Source: Theobroma cacao
Taxonomy: Eukaryota > Streptophyta > Magnoliopsida > Malvales > Malvaceae
DNA: 64,000 bases
NCBI RefSeq assembly: GCF_000208745.1
Contig: NC_030851.1
Location: forward strand, 26,422,217-26,486,216
Reading direction: 5' to 3'
In this document: piece after piece, positions 46,331 to 57,400 of the stretch
Numbering within the stretch: position 1 is the stretch's first letter
Layout: each line of letters begins with the position of its first letter
Notes under the pieces: generated by a model
Told to the model about the DNA's origin: nothing
Databases searched by the model: none
Seen by the model: only the letters and a program-made list of their open reading frames with translations
Made by a program: the position numbers and the translations under genes

Positions 46331-47972
46331 AATAGAATTTCAATTTTGCTTTATAGGTACCCATACTTTGATGGGTCCTTGAGTGTTAGTTGCAGCAAAG
46401 GATCCCTTAGAAACCAAAATTTTCTTAACTTTCTGCCCTTTCCTTTTCTTAAAACAGTCATATGCCAAATGACCATGTTTACCACAATTATAACATGTAG
46501 ATAATGCTTTAGTTGAATATTTATTGTGGTATGCATATCTTTTTGAAGATTAATTTTTCAAACATTTAAGAGCTGTGTTTTCATCAAGAGTTATTTGCAA
46601 GGTTTCAGATGTATTTTCCAGCTCTTGTTTTAAAGACTCAAAGTCTATTTTTGAGTGTTCTAACTCAGCTTGCAAACTATTTCTTTGCTAAAAATAGAGG
46701 TGAATTCTTGTTTGATTTGTTCCAAATCATTTTCAAGTAATGCAACCTTTTTCTTCAATGATTTGTATTTTGAAAAAAGTTTTTCAAATTCATCATAAAG
46801 GCATTCATATTCATTTTGTAAATCACCATAAAAATTAATGCAGAGGGATGAGGGTACCTCTGTTTCATCCTCTTGTGCCATTAGACAGATGTTTGCTCTT
46901 TCCTCAGATTTTTCATCATCAGTTTCAGAGCTTGATGTGTCACTGTCCTACCATGCAGCAGCCACCATTTCTTTCTTGGATCTCTTATTTTTCTTGGGGG
47001 TTTCATCTTTCAGCAATGGACACTCAAACTTGAAGTGACCAGGCTTCTTACATTTGTAGCAGATCATCTACTCTTTTTTGTTAGAGTCATTTTTGCTCCT
47101 AATTTTCCATGAAGCACCCTAGTCTTTCCTGAAACCTCTTCTAGTTAGCCTTCCATTTCTTCTGCTTATTAGTTTTCTGAATTTTCTTGCAACTAGAGCT
47201 AAATCTTCATCATCATCACAGGAAAGCTCTTCTAGCACTTCTTCAAGAATGTTGGCTTTAAGTGCAATGCTGTTTTTCTTTTCCTTTGCTTCCTTTCGGT
47301 CTTCTTCTTCTTCTTCCTTGAGCTCTAGCTCATGACTGAGAAGAGAACCACATATCTCATCGAGAGTGATGATGTTCAAGTCTTTAGCTTCTCTAATGGT
47401 AGTGACTTTTGATTTCCAGGATTTTGGTAGGCATCTAAGCAATCTCTTAACTAATTCATGTTCAGGGATAGGCTTGCCTAGCTGACTTAACTTATTTGTA
47501 ATATTTGTAAACCTATCAAACATGCTGGTGACGTCTTCACCAGGCTCCATTTTGAACATTTCATACCTATGTGTTAAGAGAGCAATTTTAGACTCTTTTA
47601 CTTGATAAGTCCCTTCATGGATTATTCTAAGTTTTTCCCATACTTGTTTAGCTGTTGTACAACTTGAGACTTTGTTAAATTCAATGGGGGTCAAGGCACA
47701 ATGTAATGTGTTGATGGCCTTAAAGTTTACTTGAACTTTCTTGGTTTCAGCCTCAGTCCATTCTGACCTTAGCTTAGGCATCAACTCATTTGTAACTACA
47801 TTTATGGTTGAGGGCATAAAGGGTCCATAGTTATGACATTCAACATTTCATAATCTATAGCCCAAATATAGATTGACATTCTAGTGCTCTAATAGGGATA
47901 ATTAGAGCCATCAAATAGAGGTGGTCTATTTGTTGATTGTCCCTCAGCAACTATGGTTTTTTGTTGAGCCAT
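46331..47972 (-). pseudogene. Copia B gag polyprotein
   Basis: It starts at 47972 (MAQQKTIVAEGQS; PPLFDGSNYPY followed by a stop). Frame 47817-47119 (232 codons) carries the UBN2-type body (CTTAKQVWEKLRIIHEG, FTNITNKLSQLG, RLLRCLPKSW) and a lysine/glutamate-rich end. The first zinc knuckle CYKCKKPGHFKFEC is at about 47030-47070, then an acidic stretch and a coiled-coil-like region (SLKKKVALLENDLEQIKQE), then the second knuckle CYNCGKHGHLAYDC at about 46450-46500. Both knuckles keep all CCHC ligands, unlike copia A. Stops and frameshifts remain. Confidence 0.86.
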
Positions 47973-47985
47973 TTGGATCCTCCCA

Positions 47986-48003
47986 ACTAGCTCTGATACC
48001 AAT
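47986..48003 (-). other. Copia B primer-binding site
   Basis: On the minus strand it reads AATTGGTATCAGAGCTAGT just inside the LTR, a perfect match to the initiator tRNA-Met type PBS TGGTATCAGAGC. Confidence 0.85.
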
Positions 48004-49078
48004 TGTTTGTCCCGTTAATATGTGCTAGAGGGGGGGTGAATAGCACAATTTGGCTCTTGATTGGATGAGGAACTAATTTCTAAAAAAAATAAAATAAAAA
48101 CAGAGTAGACAATGGACAAAAATTTATAGTGGTTCGGTCCAAGACCTACATCCACCACTTTGATTATCCAACCAAGGATTTTCCCAACAATTCACTAAGA
48201 ATCTAGTGAAATTCACAAGCTTCCACCAAGCTTTTACAATGGCTTTTTGCAGGCTCAGTTACAACATTTACATTAGTTTTTCCCGGGCTAAACTAAAACC
48301 CAAAGTGGTTTTCCAAGGCTCAACCACAACCTATAACATTCAAGCTTTCCCAACATTAAACAACCCCTTAGAGTGACTCCCTCACTCTAAGTATATAAGA
48401 AGAAGTGGTAAAAGAAAGTACCTATGATCACTAGATGATCTAATTGGTACAAGATTGAGTGCTAATCACAAATGCAAAGAGTAGGCGTTGAGGTGTAGAC
48501 AAGTGCAGTGAAGCTTTTCTGGTTTTCTAACTTTTGATAGCTCAAATCTCATTCAAAGCTTCAAAAAACTTATTTCTCATTGTTGGAAGACCCTTTAATA
48601 CTTGGAGATGCAACTCTGATGGCAGTTGGGCGGTTTATGCTCGTTGGAAACAGTTGAAAATGAGTTCTAGCTGTTAATCTGTCTTGTAGTGCTATGGTTC
48701 AAGTTACAGACAAAAAGCTCTTAATCGACTAACTTGGTTGACTAAGTTGATTCTGTTTCTAGTTTGCAAATTCTAGTAGAGGACATTTAGTCAACTGACT
48801 TGGTTGACTAAGTTGGTTCTATTTCTCAAACTCTTCAGCCCACCATTTCTCCAATTTGAAAATTGGTCAACCAATGTTCTTCTTTGTTTCACCAATAAGC
48901 TTCTTCCTTGTCATTCAGTTATATCTTGTTGAATTTATCCTTCTTTTTCTTCAAAAAATACTTTTTGAAAGGTCAAGAGATTAATTTCATATAATAATTT
49001 CCTGCATACTTAAATAAAGGAATTAGACACAAATGAGTGGGATTGTTTTATTATCATCAAAAACTAATGAAGCCAACA
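48004..49078 (-). mobile_element. Copia B 5' LTR (1075 bp)
   Basis: It starts TGTTTGTC and ends CCAACA. It aligns with the copia A LTRs, including the GAGTGACTCCCTCACTC palindrome at about 48370. Motif pairs lie at 48721-48745 and 48787-48811. The TATA box is damaged (48591-48601). Confidence 0.87.
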
Positions 49079-49138
49079 TAGGGGACTATACCCATTGGGC
49101 CCATGCACCGGTCATGGCCCGGGATTTAGGTTGTGACA
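49079..49138 (+). mobile_element. Alpha LTR terminal scrap
   Basis: The scrap contains 'cccattgggcccatgcaccg' and ends TTGTGACA, the alpha end. Its remainder would have lain to the left of copia B and is not there. Confidence 0.7.
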
Positions 49139-49546
49139 TGGTCATTTGTACCTTTTTTTATCTTTTATTTCTTGTTTACTTAAAGTATGCGAGAACTCTA
49201 GGGGGTGATCTAAGTTAGGGTAAGCTTGAGACTTATTGTAAAAGGGTTGGAGCTTGGGTTAAAAGATCACTTTGTAAAAGCTTGGTGGAAGCTGTTAATT
49301 CCACTAGTTTTAGTGAAGTAGGGTTGAAAATCCTTAATTGGGAATATCAAGGTAGTGGATGTAGGTTAGGTGGATCGAACCATTATAAATATTTTGTTTT
49401 GTCCACTTCTCTTAATCTTTCTTTATTTGTGTTCACTAACCTTCACTAATTCTAAACCATCCATCCTAAATCTTCCAAAAGGTCTTCAAATTTCTTAATT
49501 TTTCTTCAAAATATTTTAAAAGTGCTATTCACCCCCCTCTAGCACT
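49139..49546 (+). mobile_element. End of another SIRE-like LTR (R-U5)
   Basis: It has the order seen in these LTRs read in sense direction: AAAAGATCACTTTGTAAAAGC, GTAGTGGATGTAGGTTAGGTG, GAACCATTATAAAT, and finally the TATTCACCCCCCTCTAGCAC block that is also at the end of the copia A LTR. Its U3 part is missing. Confidence 0.6.
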
Positions 49547-49990
49547 CTTTTTATTTCCACTTTTTTTCTCTTTACCGTTGGGTTTGGGCTTAGAAGTGGA
49601 AACAACATGTGCTTCTAGTTTCTTTCTCAATTCTAGAGCCTCCTTTACATTTTGTAAATAATTCATTAGCCCACTTAATGTGTAATCCCTACTGTGTAGT
49701 TCATAATCCAATTTTAACTATGAACAAGATGAATTCAATCTATAAACGATGAGGGATATTTACGTTTCAGCATTTATCACAGCACCATGTAGCTTGGCCT
49801 TATTGAGACAAGAGATTACTTTCAGCATGTAATCTCTAAAAGGCTCTCTAGGTTTTCTATTTGAGGTCCTTAAAAGCAATAATTGCATTTACCTTAGCAG
49901 ACCTTGTTTTAGCATCAAACATTTGATATAGGTGGAACATCATGTCAGTAGCATTGCCCATGCCCTCAACGTTGCTTTTGCAATATACTA
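49547..49990 (-). pseudogene. Copia gag fragment
   Basis: The minus strand reads MGNATDMMFHLYQMFDAKTRSAK near 49960, then broken frames, then frame 49711-49529 (MDYELHSRDYTLSGLMNYL, LELRKKLEAH, KPKPNGKEKKSG). The DYTL..LMNYLQ pattern is typical of copia gag. It lies antisense to the LTR pieces on both sides, so the parts come from different or rearranged elements. Confidence 0.55.
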
Positions 49991-50290
49991 TTCATAGAGG
50001 TCAATATATAGCACTTAGCCAGCTTGTTTGCATCATGCAATTTTTTATGATATCCTGTATCTTGTGGAGTTCATTCGGGATTAAGCCGTGTAGTCTCATG
50101 CTTAGAAAAAACCCATCCATATGTTAAGGGGGAGAATTTGAACCTTAATATTCCTTTTCGAATCCTGCTTACTTGAATTTAAATGTTTTCAAACGAAGGC
50201 TTAGAAGCTAATAAAGTTGAAGGAAGTATTCAAAAGAAATTTCAAATGTAAATTGTGCTCATGACTTTGTCATATCAAAAAAGGGGAGAT
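49991..50290 (+). other. End of a copia element with polypurine tracts
   Basis: Two purine tracts point to plus orientation: GTTAAGGGGGAGAATTTG at about 50125-50142 and AAAAAAGGGGAGAT at 50277-50290, the second directly before an LTR start. No coding domain is recognised in between. Confidence 0.5.
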
Positions 50291-51664
50291 TGCTAGCCTT
50301 GAAATATCTTATGTTTTGATTTGACAAAATTGCATGATGATTTAAAGATTAATTGGACACATTTGAAAATGGCACAATTCATGTTTTTAACCTCTTAAAG
50401 CCTTGAGAAATGTTTGAAAAGTCATTCATACTTAGAAAATAGCATAGAACTTTCAAACATTAAGTTTTCAATATTAGAAAACAAAGAGCAAACGTTCCTT
50501 AGCTCAATATTCAACTACATGGAAGACATAGCCAACTATACATGCACAAATGTTAAGAAAATGAACACCATAGTTGACTACAAAGCCTGGATACTCGATC
50601 TTATGGCAGAATGAAAAAGAATGTTGAAAGAAATGAAGCACTAGTTGACTACATGGCAAGGGTAGTTCACCCTGTTAAAAAATGCATGCAAACTTGAAGA
50701 AACTCAGCCACAATAGACTATAGAGAAGGGCATAGTCAACTACTGAAGCTAGAATGTGAAAATTGATTACTCTCTAGAAGAGGGTCGACTATAGAGGTTA
50801 TATAGTTAGTTATTGAAGCCCTAATTCAAAATTTTGAAGATCCATAGTCGACTACCACGCTCCCATACTCAACTACGAACACCCAACAATAGCTAAGATT
50901 AGTTCTTTCTTGTGTCTAATGGCTCTATCCTTGCTTATGACTATAAAAAGAAGCTACACACTCATTTTGAAGAGAAAAAAGACATAAAAACATTTCAACC
51001 CTAGAGAAAAGCTTCAAGATTTTTATTCCTTTCTTACATTCAATTTTTAATCTTCTTTCAAGCATTCAAAGTCATATTCTAATATTCATTGAGATGATAT
51101 TCTTGTGTATATTTTATTGAAAGCTTAAACACTAGATCACAAGCCTTTGAAAGGCATTGATTGTTATTTCTTTGTACATGCTCTTGTAAAGATTCTAACT
51201 TAGCCTTGAAAAGTTAGTGAGGGTTATGCTTGCTCTCGTTAAGAGGCATTTGTGAGGGTTTTTCTTGCTCTCGTTAAAAGGCATGGTAAAGGTTTTTGCT
51301 TGAACTTGGTAAAAATCGATTGTGATGGATTTGCTTAATCCTGTTAAAAGCATTTATGAGAGTTTTGCTTGATTTTGTCAAAAAGCACATTCCTTCAATG
51401 GATTTGAAACTCCTTGGGCACTAAAGAAGAGGATGTAGGCATTTGAGAAAGCTAAACCTCTATAAAAAGACTTATGTCTTCATTTTCATTTAACCTTTAT
51501 GGTTTATTGCTAGAAATTTATTTGAGAAAATCATTTATCATACTTTTAACACAAGTGCTAAATTTGTTTTAGAAATGGGGTTGATTTTTCAGTAAGGTTA
51601 CAAAGAAATTTTTAAAAGCTCAATTCACCCCCCTCTAGGTCTTTATCGTATTGAGCTTACTACA
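50291..51664 (+). mobile_element. SIRE-like LTR with TAGTCGACTA motifs
   Basis: It begins TGCTAGCCTTGAAAT right after a polypurine tract. It has motif sites at about 50530-50880, a TATA box CTATAAAAAG at 50941-50950, repeated 'gttaaaaggcat' units at 51180-51400, and near its end the AATTCACCCCCCTCTAGG block. The exact right end is uncertain. No coding content. Confidence 0.6.
50531..50880. promoter_or_regulatory. Array of TAGTCGACTA-like palindromes
   Basis: Sites include CATAGTTGACTAC (50569), ACTAGTTGACTAC (50640), CATAGTCAACTAC (50731), GGGTCGACTATAG (50782), CATAGTCGACTACC (50843) and CATACTCAACTACG (50864). The core is TAGTCGACTA. The array ends about 60 bp upstream of the TATA box. Confidence 0.6.
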
Positions 51665-52450
51665 CAGACATTTTATAAATTAAACAAAAAAATTAATAAC
51701 ATCAATATGAGTACCATGTTTGGGAATAAATAAATTCAAGAATTGATGAGAGTTTTTTCCATTTTTCAACAAGTTTTGCAATTTCAAGAACATATATTTG
51801 CATTAAATGATCATGACAGTGTTCATAATGCATGTTTTAAGGAACCGAGAGTCGTCTTTGAAAAGAAATTTGTGGCAAAATTTAGTACAATGGACAAGAG
51901 GTGAAGTAATGAGGCATTTCAAGGCTTAAAAACCATTAGTTTTGCTAGTCTTATAAGTATTGATACTAATGAGGGTGGTATCGATACTTTTTTGTGTAAG
52001 TATCGATACCATTGAATGAGGTATCAATACTTGCATTCTTTGGCTCAAAAATGTAGAAAATTTTTACTTTTAAACCTTGTACAAGGGATCCAAAAATGAT
52101 TTGTGATTAAAATCAAATTCAATTAGTTTAAACATATCAGTTTGGACATGTATTGCCTAAGATTCTTCAATAAAAACATGTGAACTCAAAATTTGGCTCT
52201 TATTTTTCAACATTTGCTCAATGTACTCAAACACTAAGTAGTTCAATAGCTGATTATAAATTTATACCTCTAATACGCTTAAGCATGCTTAATCTTTAGG
52301 CTCAAACTTCTTTCAAGATTATGTAATTTATAACATGTATCACATTAGATCAATTTGGCATAACCAAGATTTATCAATAAAGCTCAAGGGAGAGTAGACA
52401 AAGAATTATGCACTTAATATTCAAGCAAGAATAGGCATTTAAATTCTGAA
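51665..52450 (-). mobile_element. Copia LTR fragment with GTATCGATAC motifs
   Basis: Sites AAGTATTGATACT (51956), GGTATCGATACTT (51977), AAGTATCGATACC (51999) and GTATCAATACTT (52021) are followed by a 'tgtagaaaatttttactttt' block. The LTR at 55811 onward has the same motif set and following block (57030-57090) in the same orientation. I found no clear ends. The rest of the segment shows nothing I recognise. Confidence 0.45.
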
Positions 52451-54925
52451 AGTTGCATCTCACAATTCTACCCTTCAAGTACTTTACTAATAAACTATAG
52501 CAATCAAAACTGCATTTATATTAACCCAAAATAATATTAACCATTGCCACTCATGATAGCTTACCAATCAAAATATACATATATGGTCTAAGGCATGCAT
52601 CTTAGTACTTTACTTCACATGTACGTATTTACAAACAAAAATGACTCTAGGCTTCTAGCGGAGTGACCAAGGTGAAGGGACGGCTACTGAATGCCAACAT
52701 ACCTACCAAGGAGACAAAACTACGTGGACACCTCAACCTAGGTTCCAATTGCCTCTTGGTCTGAAAATATGAAGTTTAAAACAGTGAGTACAAACTCAGT
52801 GAGTGAACATAAGAAGGGAACAAGCAACGATAAGGAAAGTTGATAATCATGATGCACTTATTTGAAACCAATGCAACTTAGTTCAAGTTCTTATTAAAAT
52901 CCCTCCATTTAACCTTGGGTTGTAAAATCATTTAGTGATGAAGGAACCATGTTCGGCATAAAATTGGAAAGAGAGGAAATTTCCAGCAATCATCCAAGCA
53001 AGGCACCATAAACAGCATGTTTCTCGTTGCAATAAAATCAATTTGCAAGTCAATGGGAAATTTTCAAGATTCAACATACCATACAATCACATATTATAAT
53101 CATGATCTTTTTGTTGCATATACATATACTTAAGCATATGCCAATTCGTATACCACCCCATCTCACCCAGCTTATGTACATCCCCCCACATCGTGCACAT
53201 AGCCAGACACCCCATTTCAACCAGCTCATGTGCATCCCCCTACATCGTGCACATAGCCGAACACCCCATCTCACCCAACTCATGTGCATACCCCCATATC
53301 GTGCATATAGCTAGAGTCATCGTGTGCATCCCCCCACGTCGTGCACAGTTAATGCCATCGTGTACATCCCCCCACATCGTACACACGGGCAGTATCACCA
53401 TCCATCCCTCACCACCATCATCACTGGCAAGTGCAAACTCACCACACACATACACGGCTGCATTTGTCACACAATGGTACTATTTAGGACATAGTATATA
53501 TATATATCAACATTATACAAAAACATATGAATTCATCACACAATCCATTTCCTAAGGGTTTGTTCCCGTGCAAGTTTTGAAGAAAGAACCAAGTAAAACG
53601 TTTTAAGGGGTTCAATCAACATATATGTGTATATCCCAAAACCTTTTAATGCAAGTTCACTCACCGGTATTTGTTGAACCTTTAATCAACTCTAACTTCC
53701 CTAATGGTCCAAATGGGGCTGAGGGGCCTTGTTGGAACCTATCACGCACAAAAACATCACAGCCAATCCAATTTACATTAATATCACTCCAAAAGTTGTT
53801 TCCCAAATCAAGTTTCAATAGCCCTTCCTATCTACCGTCCAATTACCATTTGATTGGCTATTCCGTTTCTCTACTTTAGTAACACTAGAAATAGATAAAT
53901 AATTTCAGCAAATAAAACAACTCATAACTCTAATTACTAGCCATCATCAACAACTTAAAACCAATCCTAATTTATCACTCACCTTGGAGGATTGTAATGA
54001 AATTTCTTCCCAAGAGTCCTCAAGCTATCATGAAACCTCTTTCTCTCTCTCTCTCTCTCTAGAAAGTTCAGTTGGTGAAGGAAAGTATTGAAGAAAGATT
54101 TTTAAGGGTTTTTTTAAGGTGAAGGAGTAAAAGAGTATGAAAAACCCTACAACAGGGTGTGTAAAGCACAAAAATTGAGGTTAGTTTGAGAGAATGATGG
54201 AAGCTTGAGAGAAACTTTCATGGGAGAAGAGAAAAAAATGAGATGGAAGGAGGAAGAAGAAGAAGTTGTTGGAGAAATGTGGAAGTTGCTGGAAAAGATG
54301 AGATCTTTACAATTAAAGCTTATCTAATTTCTCATGCAATTACAATAATGCCCTTAACAAAGCCACTTGTCTTCCTCCTATTCTTGTGCAATCTTTTTAC
54401 TTTTTTGACACTGAGAAAAGGTCAAAAATCCTCTAAAAGAAGTCCTTTAAATAGCCCCCAAAAGTCCTAGCTTCAAAAATCCCCTAAACTCGTTATTTGT
54501 GGAAATTACAGTGAGGGCTGCGACTCTCAATTTCTAGCACCGTGATGCTCAAATGTTCTGTCCAAATCTGTTCTTCTAGCATAATACTTTCACTTTGACA
54601 AGGATTTTGACTACCTTCCTATAAAAACTGGGAAAAGTAATAAACATAAAAGTTGTATCCTGCCTCTTAGCTTTCTAATGGTCTAAAAATCATGTCATTT
54701 GAACTTTTGTAGTGGGAGATATGCTTGAAAAACTGAAACACAGGCAAATAGAGCAACAACCCATTATGCACCTTTCTTCACCAATTGAAATTATTTTTGA
54801 ATCCTACTCCTGTAACGACATAAAATAATTATAAGTAATGTAAAACTAGCATCATTAGCTCAAATTAAACCTTTAAACATAAGCTCCACCTCGAGTTACG
54901 TGTCTATGAAGGTCGAGGTTTCACA
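52451..54925 (-). mobile_element. Alpha LTR, diverged subfamily
   Basis: It ends GGTCGAGGTTTCACA at 54925. It shares with the other alpha LTRs the 'agcggagtgacc' and 'gaatgccaacatacctacc' blocks (52650-52720), 'actcagtgagtgaac' (52793), 'ccaaatggggctgaggggcc' (53709) and the CTCTCTCTCT run (54037-54060). The start is unclear. It carries a 54-bp repeat where other copies have 42 bp. The bases 54926-54930 (ACATG) would be its target site, directly after a copia zinc knuckle. Downstream of about 54430 it diverges from the other copies. Confidence 0.65.
53134..53310. repeat. 54-bp tandem repeat in alpha LTR, about three copies
   Basis: The anchor ACATCGTGCACATAGCC begins at 53188 and 53242, and in decayed form at 53296, each 54 bp apart. 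It is related to the 42-bp unit (shared TATGTGCA and GCACATAGCC parts) with 12 extra bases. Further weaker copies continue to about 53390. Confidence 0.75.
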
Positions 54926-55731
54926 ACATGTGAATGAATTATGACCATGAAGTTTACAATAATAGCATTCGGTCATATTTGAAAATGGAGAATTCATGAA
55001 AACATTTTGTTTTTTATTTGTCAAATCTTTAAACATCATTTTCACATCTAAATTTTCCTTTTCTAAAACATCAATTTTCTTTTAGCAAGCTTCAAAATTA
55101 ATTTTTAATTTCTCATTTTCTTTTTCCTTTAATAAAAATTCATTTTCAACATTAAGTTTTGAAATCATTTCTCAAATTCACAAGCTAATTCTTTAAACGC
55201 ATCTTGCAATTCACCAAATGAATATGAAATGGATTCAAGTGAGGCGTTTACCTTAAGCTCTTTAAGCACCATGAGGCATGATTCAAATTGGATAGAGGAT
55301 TGAATTTCACTTGATTCCTCATCTCTAATTGTCTTGTCACTTGTTGAACATTGACTTTCACAAGTCTTCTCTTCCAATTCCTCTTCCTTCTTTGTTTCCC
55401 CATATAACTCTTCTAATATTTCCCACATCTCTTTGGCACTCTCACACTCGGAAACTCTATTGCATTCTCTACCTCCAACTGCACAGCAGACAATGTGCAT
55501 GGCTTTAGCATTGAGTTGTACCATATTTATGTCACTTGTATCCTACTCTCTTTCTTCCTTGGTTGGCTTCTATAGACCATCAATGACTATACTCCAAATA
55601 TCATAACCATTGGCTTGAACAAAAAACTTCATTCTATTCTTCCAATAAAGGTAGTTCTCACTATTAAATAGAGGAAGTTTTACAATTGATTGCCTTTCAC
55701 CAAGAATTGTTGTAATAGAGTTCATGGTCAT
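54926..55731 (-). pseudogene. Copia E gag fragment
   Basis: The start is at 55731 (MTMNSITTILGERQS), followed by LPLFNSENYLYWKNRM and ANGYDIWSIVIDG, then two stops. Frame 55524-55165 (119 codons) holds MVQLNAKAMHIV, CNRVSECESAKEMWEILEELYG and a leucine-rich acidic end. A CCHC-like knuckle CYYCKLHGHNSFTC ends at about 54927, directly at the alpha LTR border. The N-terminus and MWEILEELYG pattern identify it as copia gag (UBN2 type). The rest of gag-pol is missing. Confidence 0.75.
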
Positions 55732-55785
55732 GTCTTAGAGCTAACAAGGATCACTCAAAGGCTTTTAAACCTACAAAATGAGTCC

Positions 55786-55801
55786 AAGCTCTTATACAAA
55801 T
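55786..55801 (-). other. Copia E primer-binding site, decayed
   Basis: On the minus strand it reads ATTTGTATAAGAGCTTG, with two changes from TTGGTATCAGAGCTTGG, at the expected place between LTR and gag. Confidence 0.6.
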
Positions 55802-56887
55802 TGATAGAAATGTTAGCTTAATAATAATGAAGAAATATCCAAAATGAGAGAATTGGATTTATAAAAATTCTTTTCAGCTAATTAAACTTTTAATGAAGGT
55901 AAGCTTGAAGACAAGTTCAAATTTGTTTTTCACTTTAAAACATGCCAGAGGTAGTTTAATAATCAACTTAATGAACACACAAGTTGAAAACAAATTTTCA
56001 AAACTTTTCAAAGGAGAATGCACAAGTGTCAAAATGAAGACTAAGTGTGTTGTAAACAAATTTCCAAAACTTCTTCAAGATAAAATGCACAAGTTCAAGG
56101 AGTTCAAAACCATGATCATTTAACCATGAAGAGTGAGTAATTTGTAGACAATTTTCCAAAATTTCTTCACAATTAAATGCATAAGTCCAAAGAGTAAAAA
56201 AGGAAGAAAAAAGTCACAAAGAATTTATAGAGGTTTGGCCTTCTTAATAAGTGCCTATGTCCTTTCTTTTAGCAAGATAAGGAGTTTGAATCCACTAAGA
56301 AATAATCCCTTTTTAAGGTTCAAGCATAACCTTCACAAACAACCTTTTAAAGGTTAAGGTTGAACCTCTCTACCTTTTGCAATAGATAAGGCATAACCAA
56401 CAAATACCTTTTAATATTTAATGTATAACCTCTATGCCTTATCAAAGGTTCAAGCACAACCTTTAAATACTACCTTTTTAAGGCTAAGGTATAACCTATT
56501 TCTCTTTTACAAGATTGAAGCAAATATACCTCTAAAAGGTGGGTTTTGCTAAGTAAGTACAAATTTGGAAGAGTATGATAGTGATAGAAAGGATTACAAA
56601 ATGTAGGAATGAAGGTACAAAGAGATTATAGCACAGGAAGGCTTAAAAATTTGATGGAAGAATGTGAATTGTTTGCACCAGCTTGGTTTATCTCTTTTTC
56701 TCTTCTTTTTCTTCATATGATTTGATTTTTCATCAAATGATGTTTTTCTCTACTCTTCTAACCCTATAAATGTGTTGGAAAATTCCTTTTTATAGTTGGA
56801 AAAGCTTTGGAGCCGTTGGAGATGATTTGGTGAAGAAAATAGCCTTTTTCCTTTAATTTTCATCTCTAACGAATAATTTTGTACCTC

Positions 56888-57044
56888 AAGTCTTGATACA
56901 TTTCACAAGGTATCAAGACTTTTGAGATAGGTATCCATACCTTTGAATCAAGTCTTTATACCTTTTAGACAGGTACTTATACCTAGCTTTCAGAAGCATT
57001 TTGTGTAAAATGGATCGATACTTTTTACCAAAGTATCGATACTT
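56888..57044. promoter_or_regulatory. Array of GTATCGATAC-like palindromes
   Basis: Sites include AAGTCTTGATACA (56888), GGTATCAAGACTT (56909), AGGTATCCATACCTT (56929), TGGATCGATACTT (57011) and a perfect AAGTATCGATACTT (57031-57044). The array lies about 90-250 bp upstream of the TATA box on the sense strand. Confidence 0.6.
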
Positions 57045-57227
57045 GTTGCCTAGAACATAGAAAATTCTTCATTTTGAACCCAATTTGATGCCAAATACTT
57101 GGACATTTTACAAGAAAATGCAAAGGAGGTTTAAACTAATTTAAACAAGTTTTAAAACTACTCAAAGAAGTTCAAAATTCATTCAAGCAATTTCAAAACT
57201 CATTCAAGTAATTTTGTAACTTTTCAC

Positions 57228-57400
57228 TTGGAAACACTTAGGCACTTCAAAAGCAAATGTATGAAAGTTTCTAACATTAATAAATTAAGTTCAAAACACA
57301 TTCAAACAACTTCAAAGATCATTCAGGCAAATTCAAAGATCATTCAAACAAGTTCAAGGATCACTCAAGCAAGTTCAAAGATCATTGAAGCAATTTTGAT
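57228..57400. repeat. About 21-bp degenerate tandem repeat
   Basis: Units of the type 'aagatcattcaagcaagttc' recur from about 57300 to 57390, giving a spurious 65-residue frame of TSKIIQA-like repeats. Confidence 0.6.

Larger units (their letters stand above)
39656..49078 (-). mobile_element. Copia B: SIRE/Maximus-like element lacking its 3' LTR
   Basis: It is a sister of copia A in the same orientation: 5' LTR 49078-48004, PBS, gag, protease, integrase, RT, RNase H, spacer, and extra ORF ending abruptly at 39656 against an alpha LTR. It has no alpha insertion in integrase, so gag-pol is continuous apart from stops and frameshifts. A LINE fragment splits its extra ORF. Its right flank, 49079-49138, is the end of an alpha LTR, so it had inserted into one. 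Confidence 0.88.

Noticed and set aside
53102..53555. Overlapping repeat-coded frames of 70 and 120 residues
   Set aside because: They follow the 54-bp LTR minisatellite; the frames stay open because the unit is a multiple of three.
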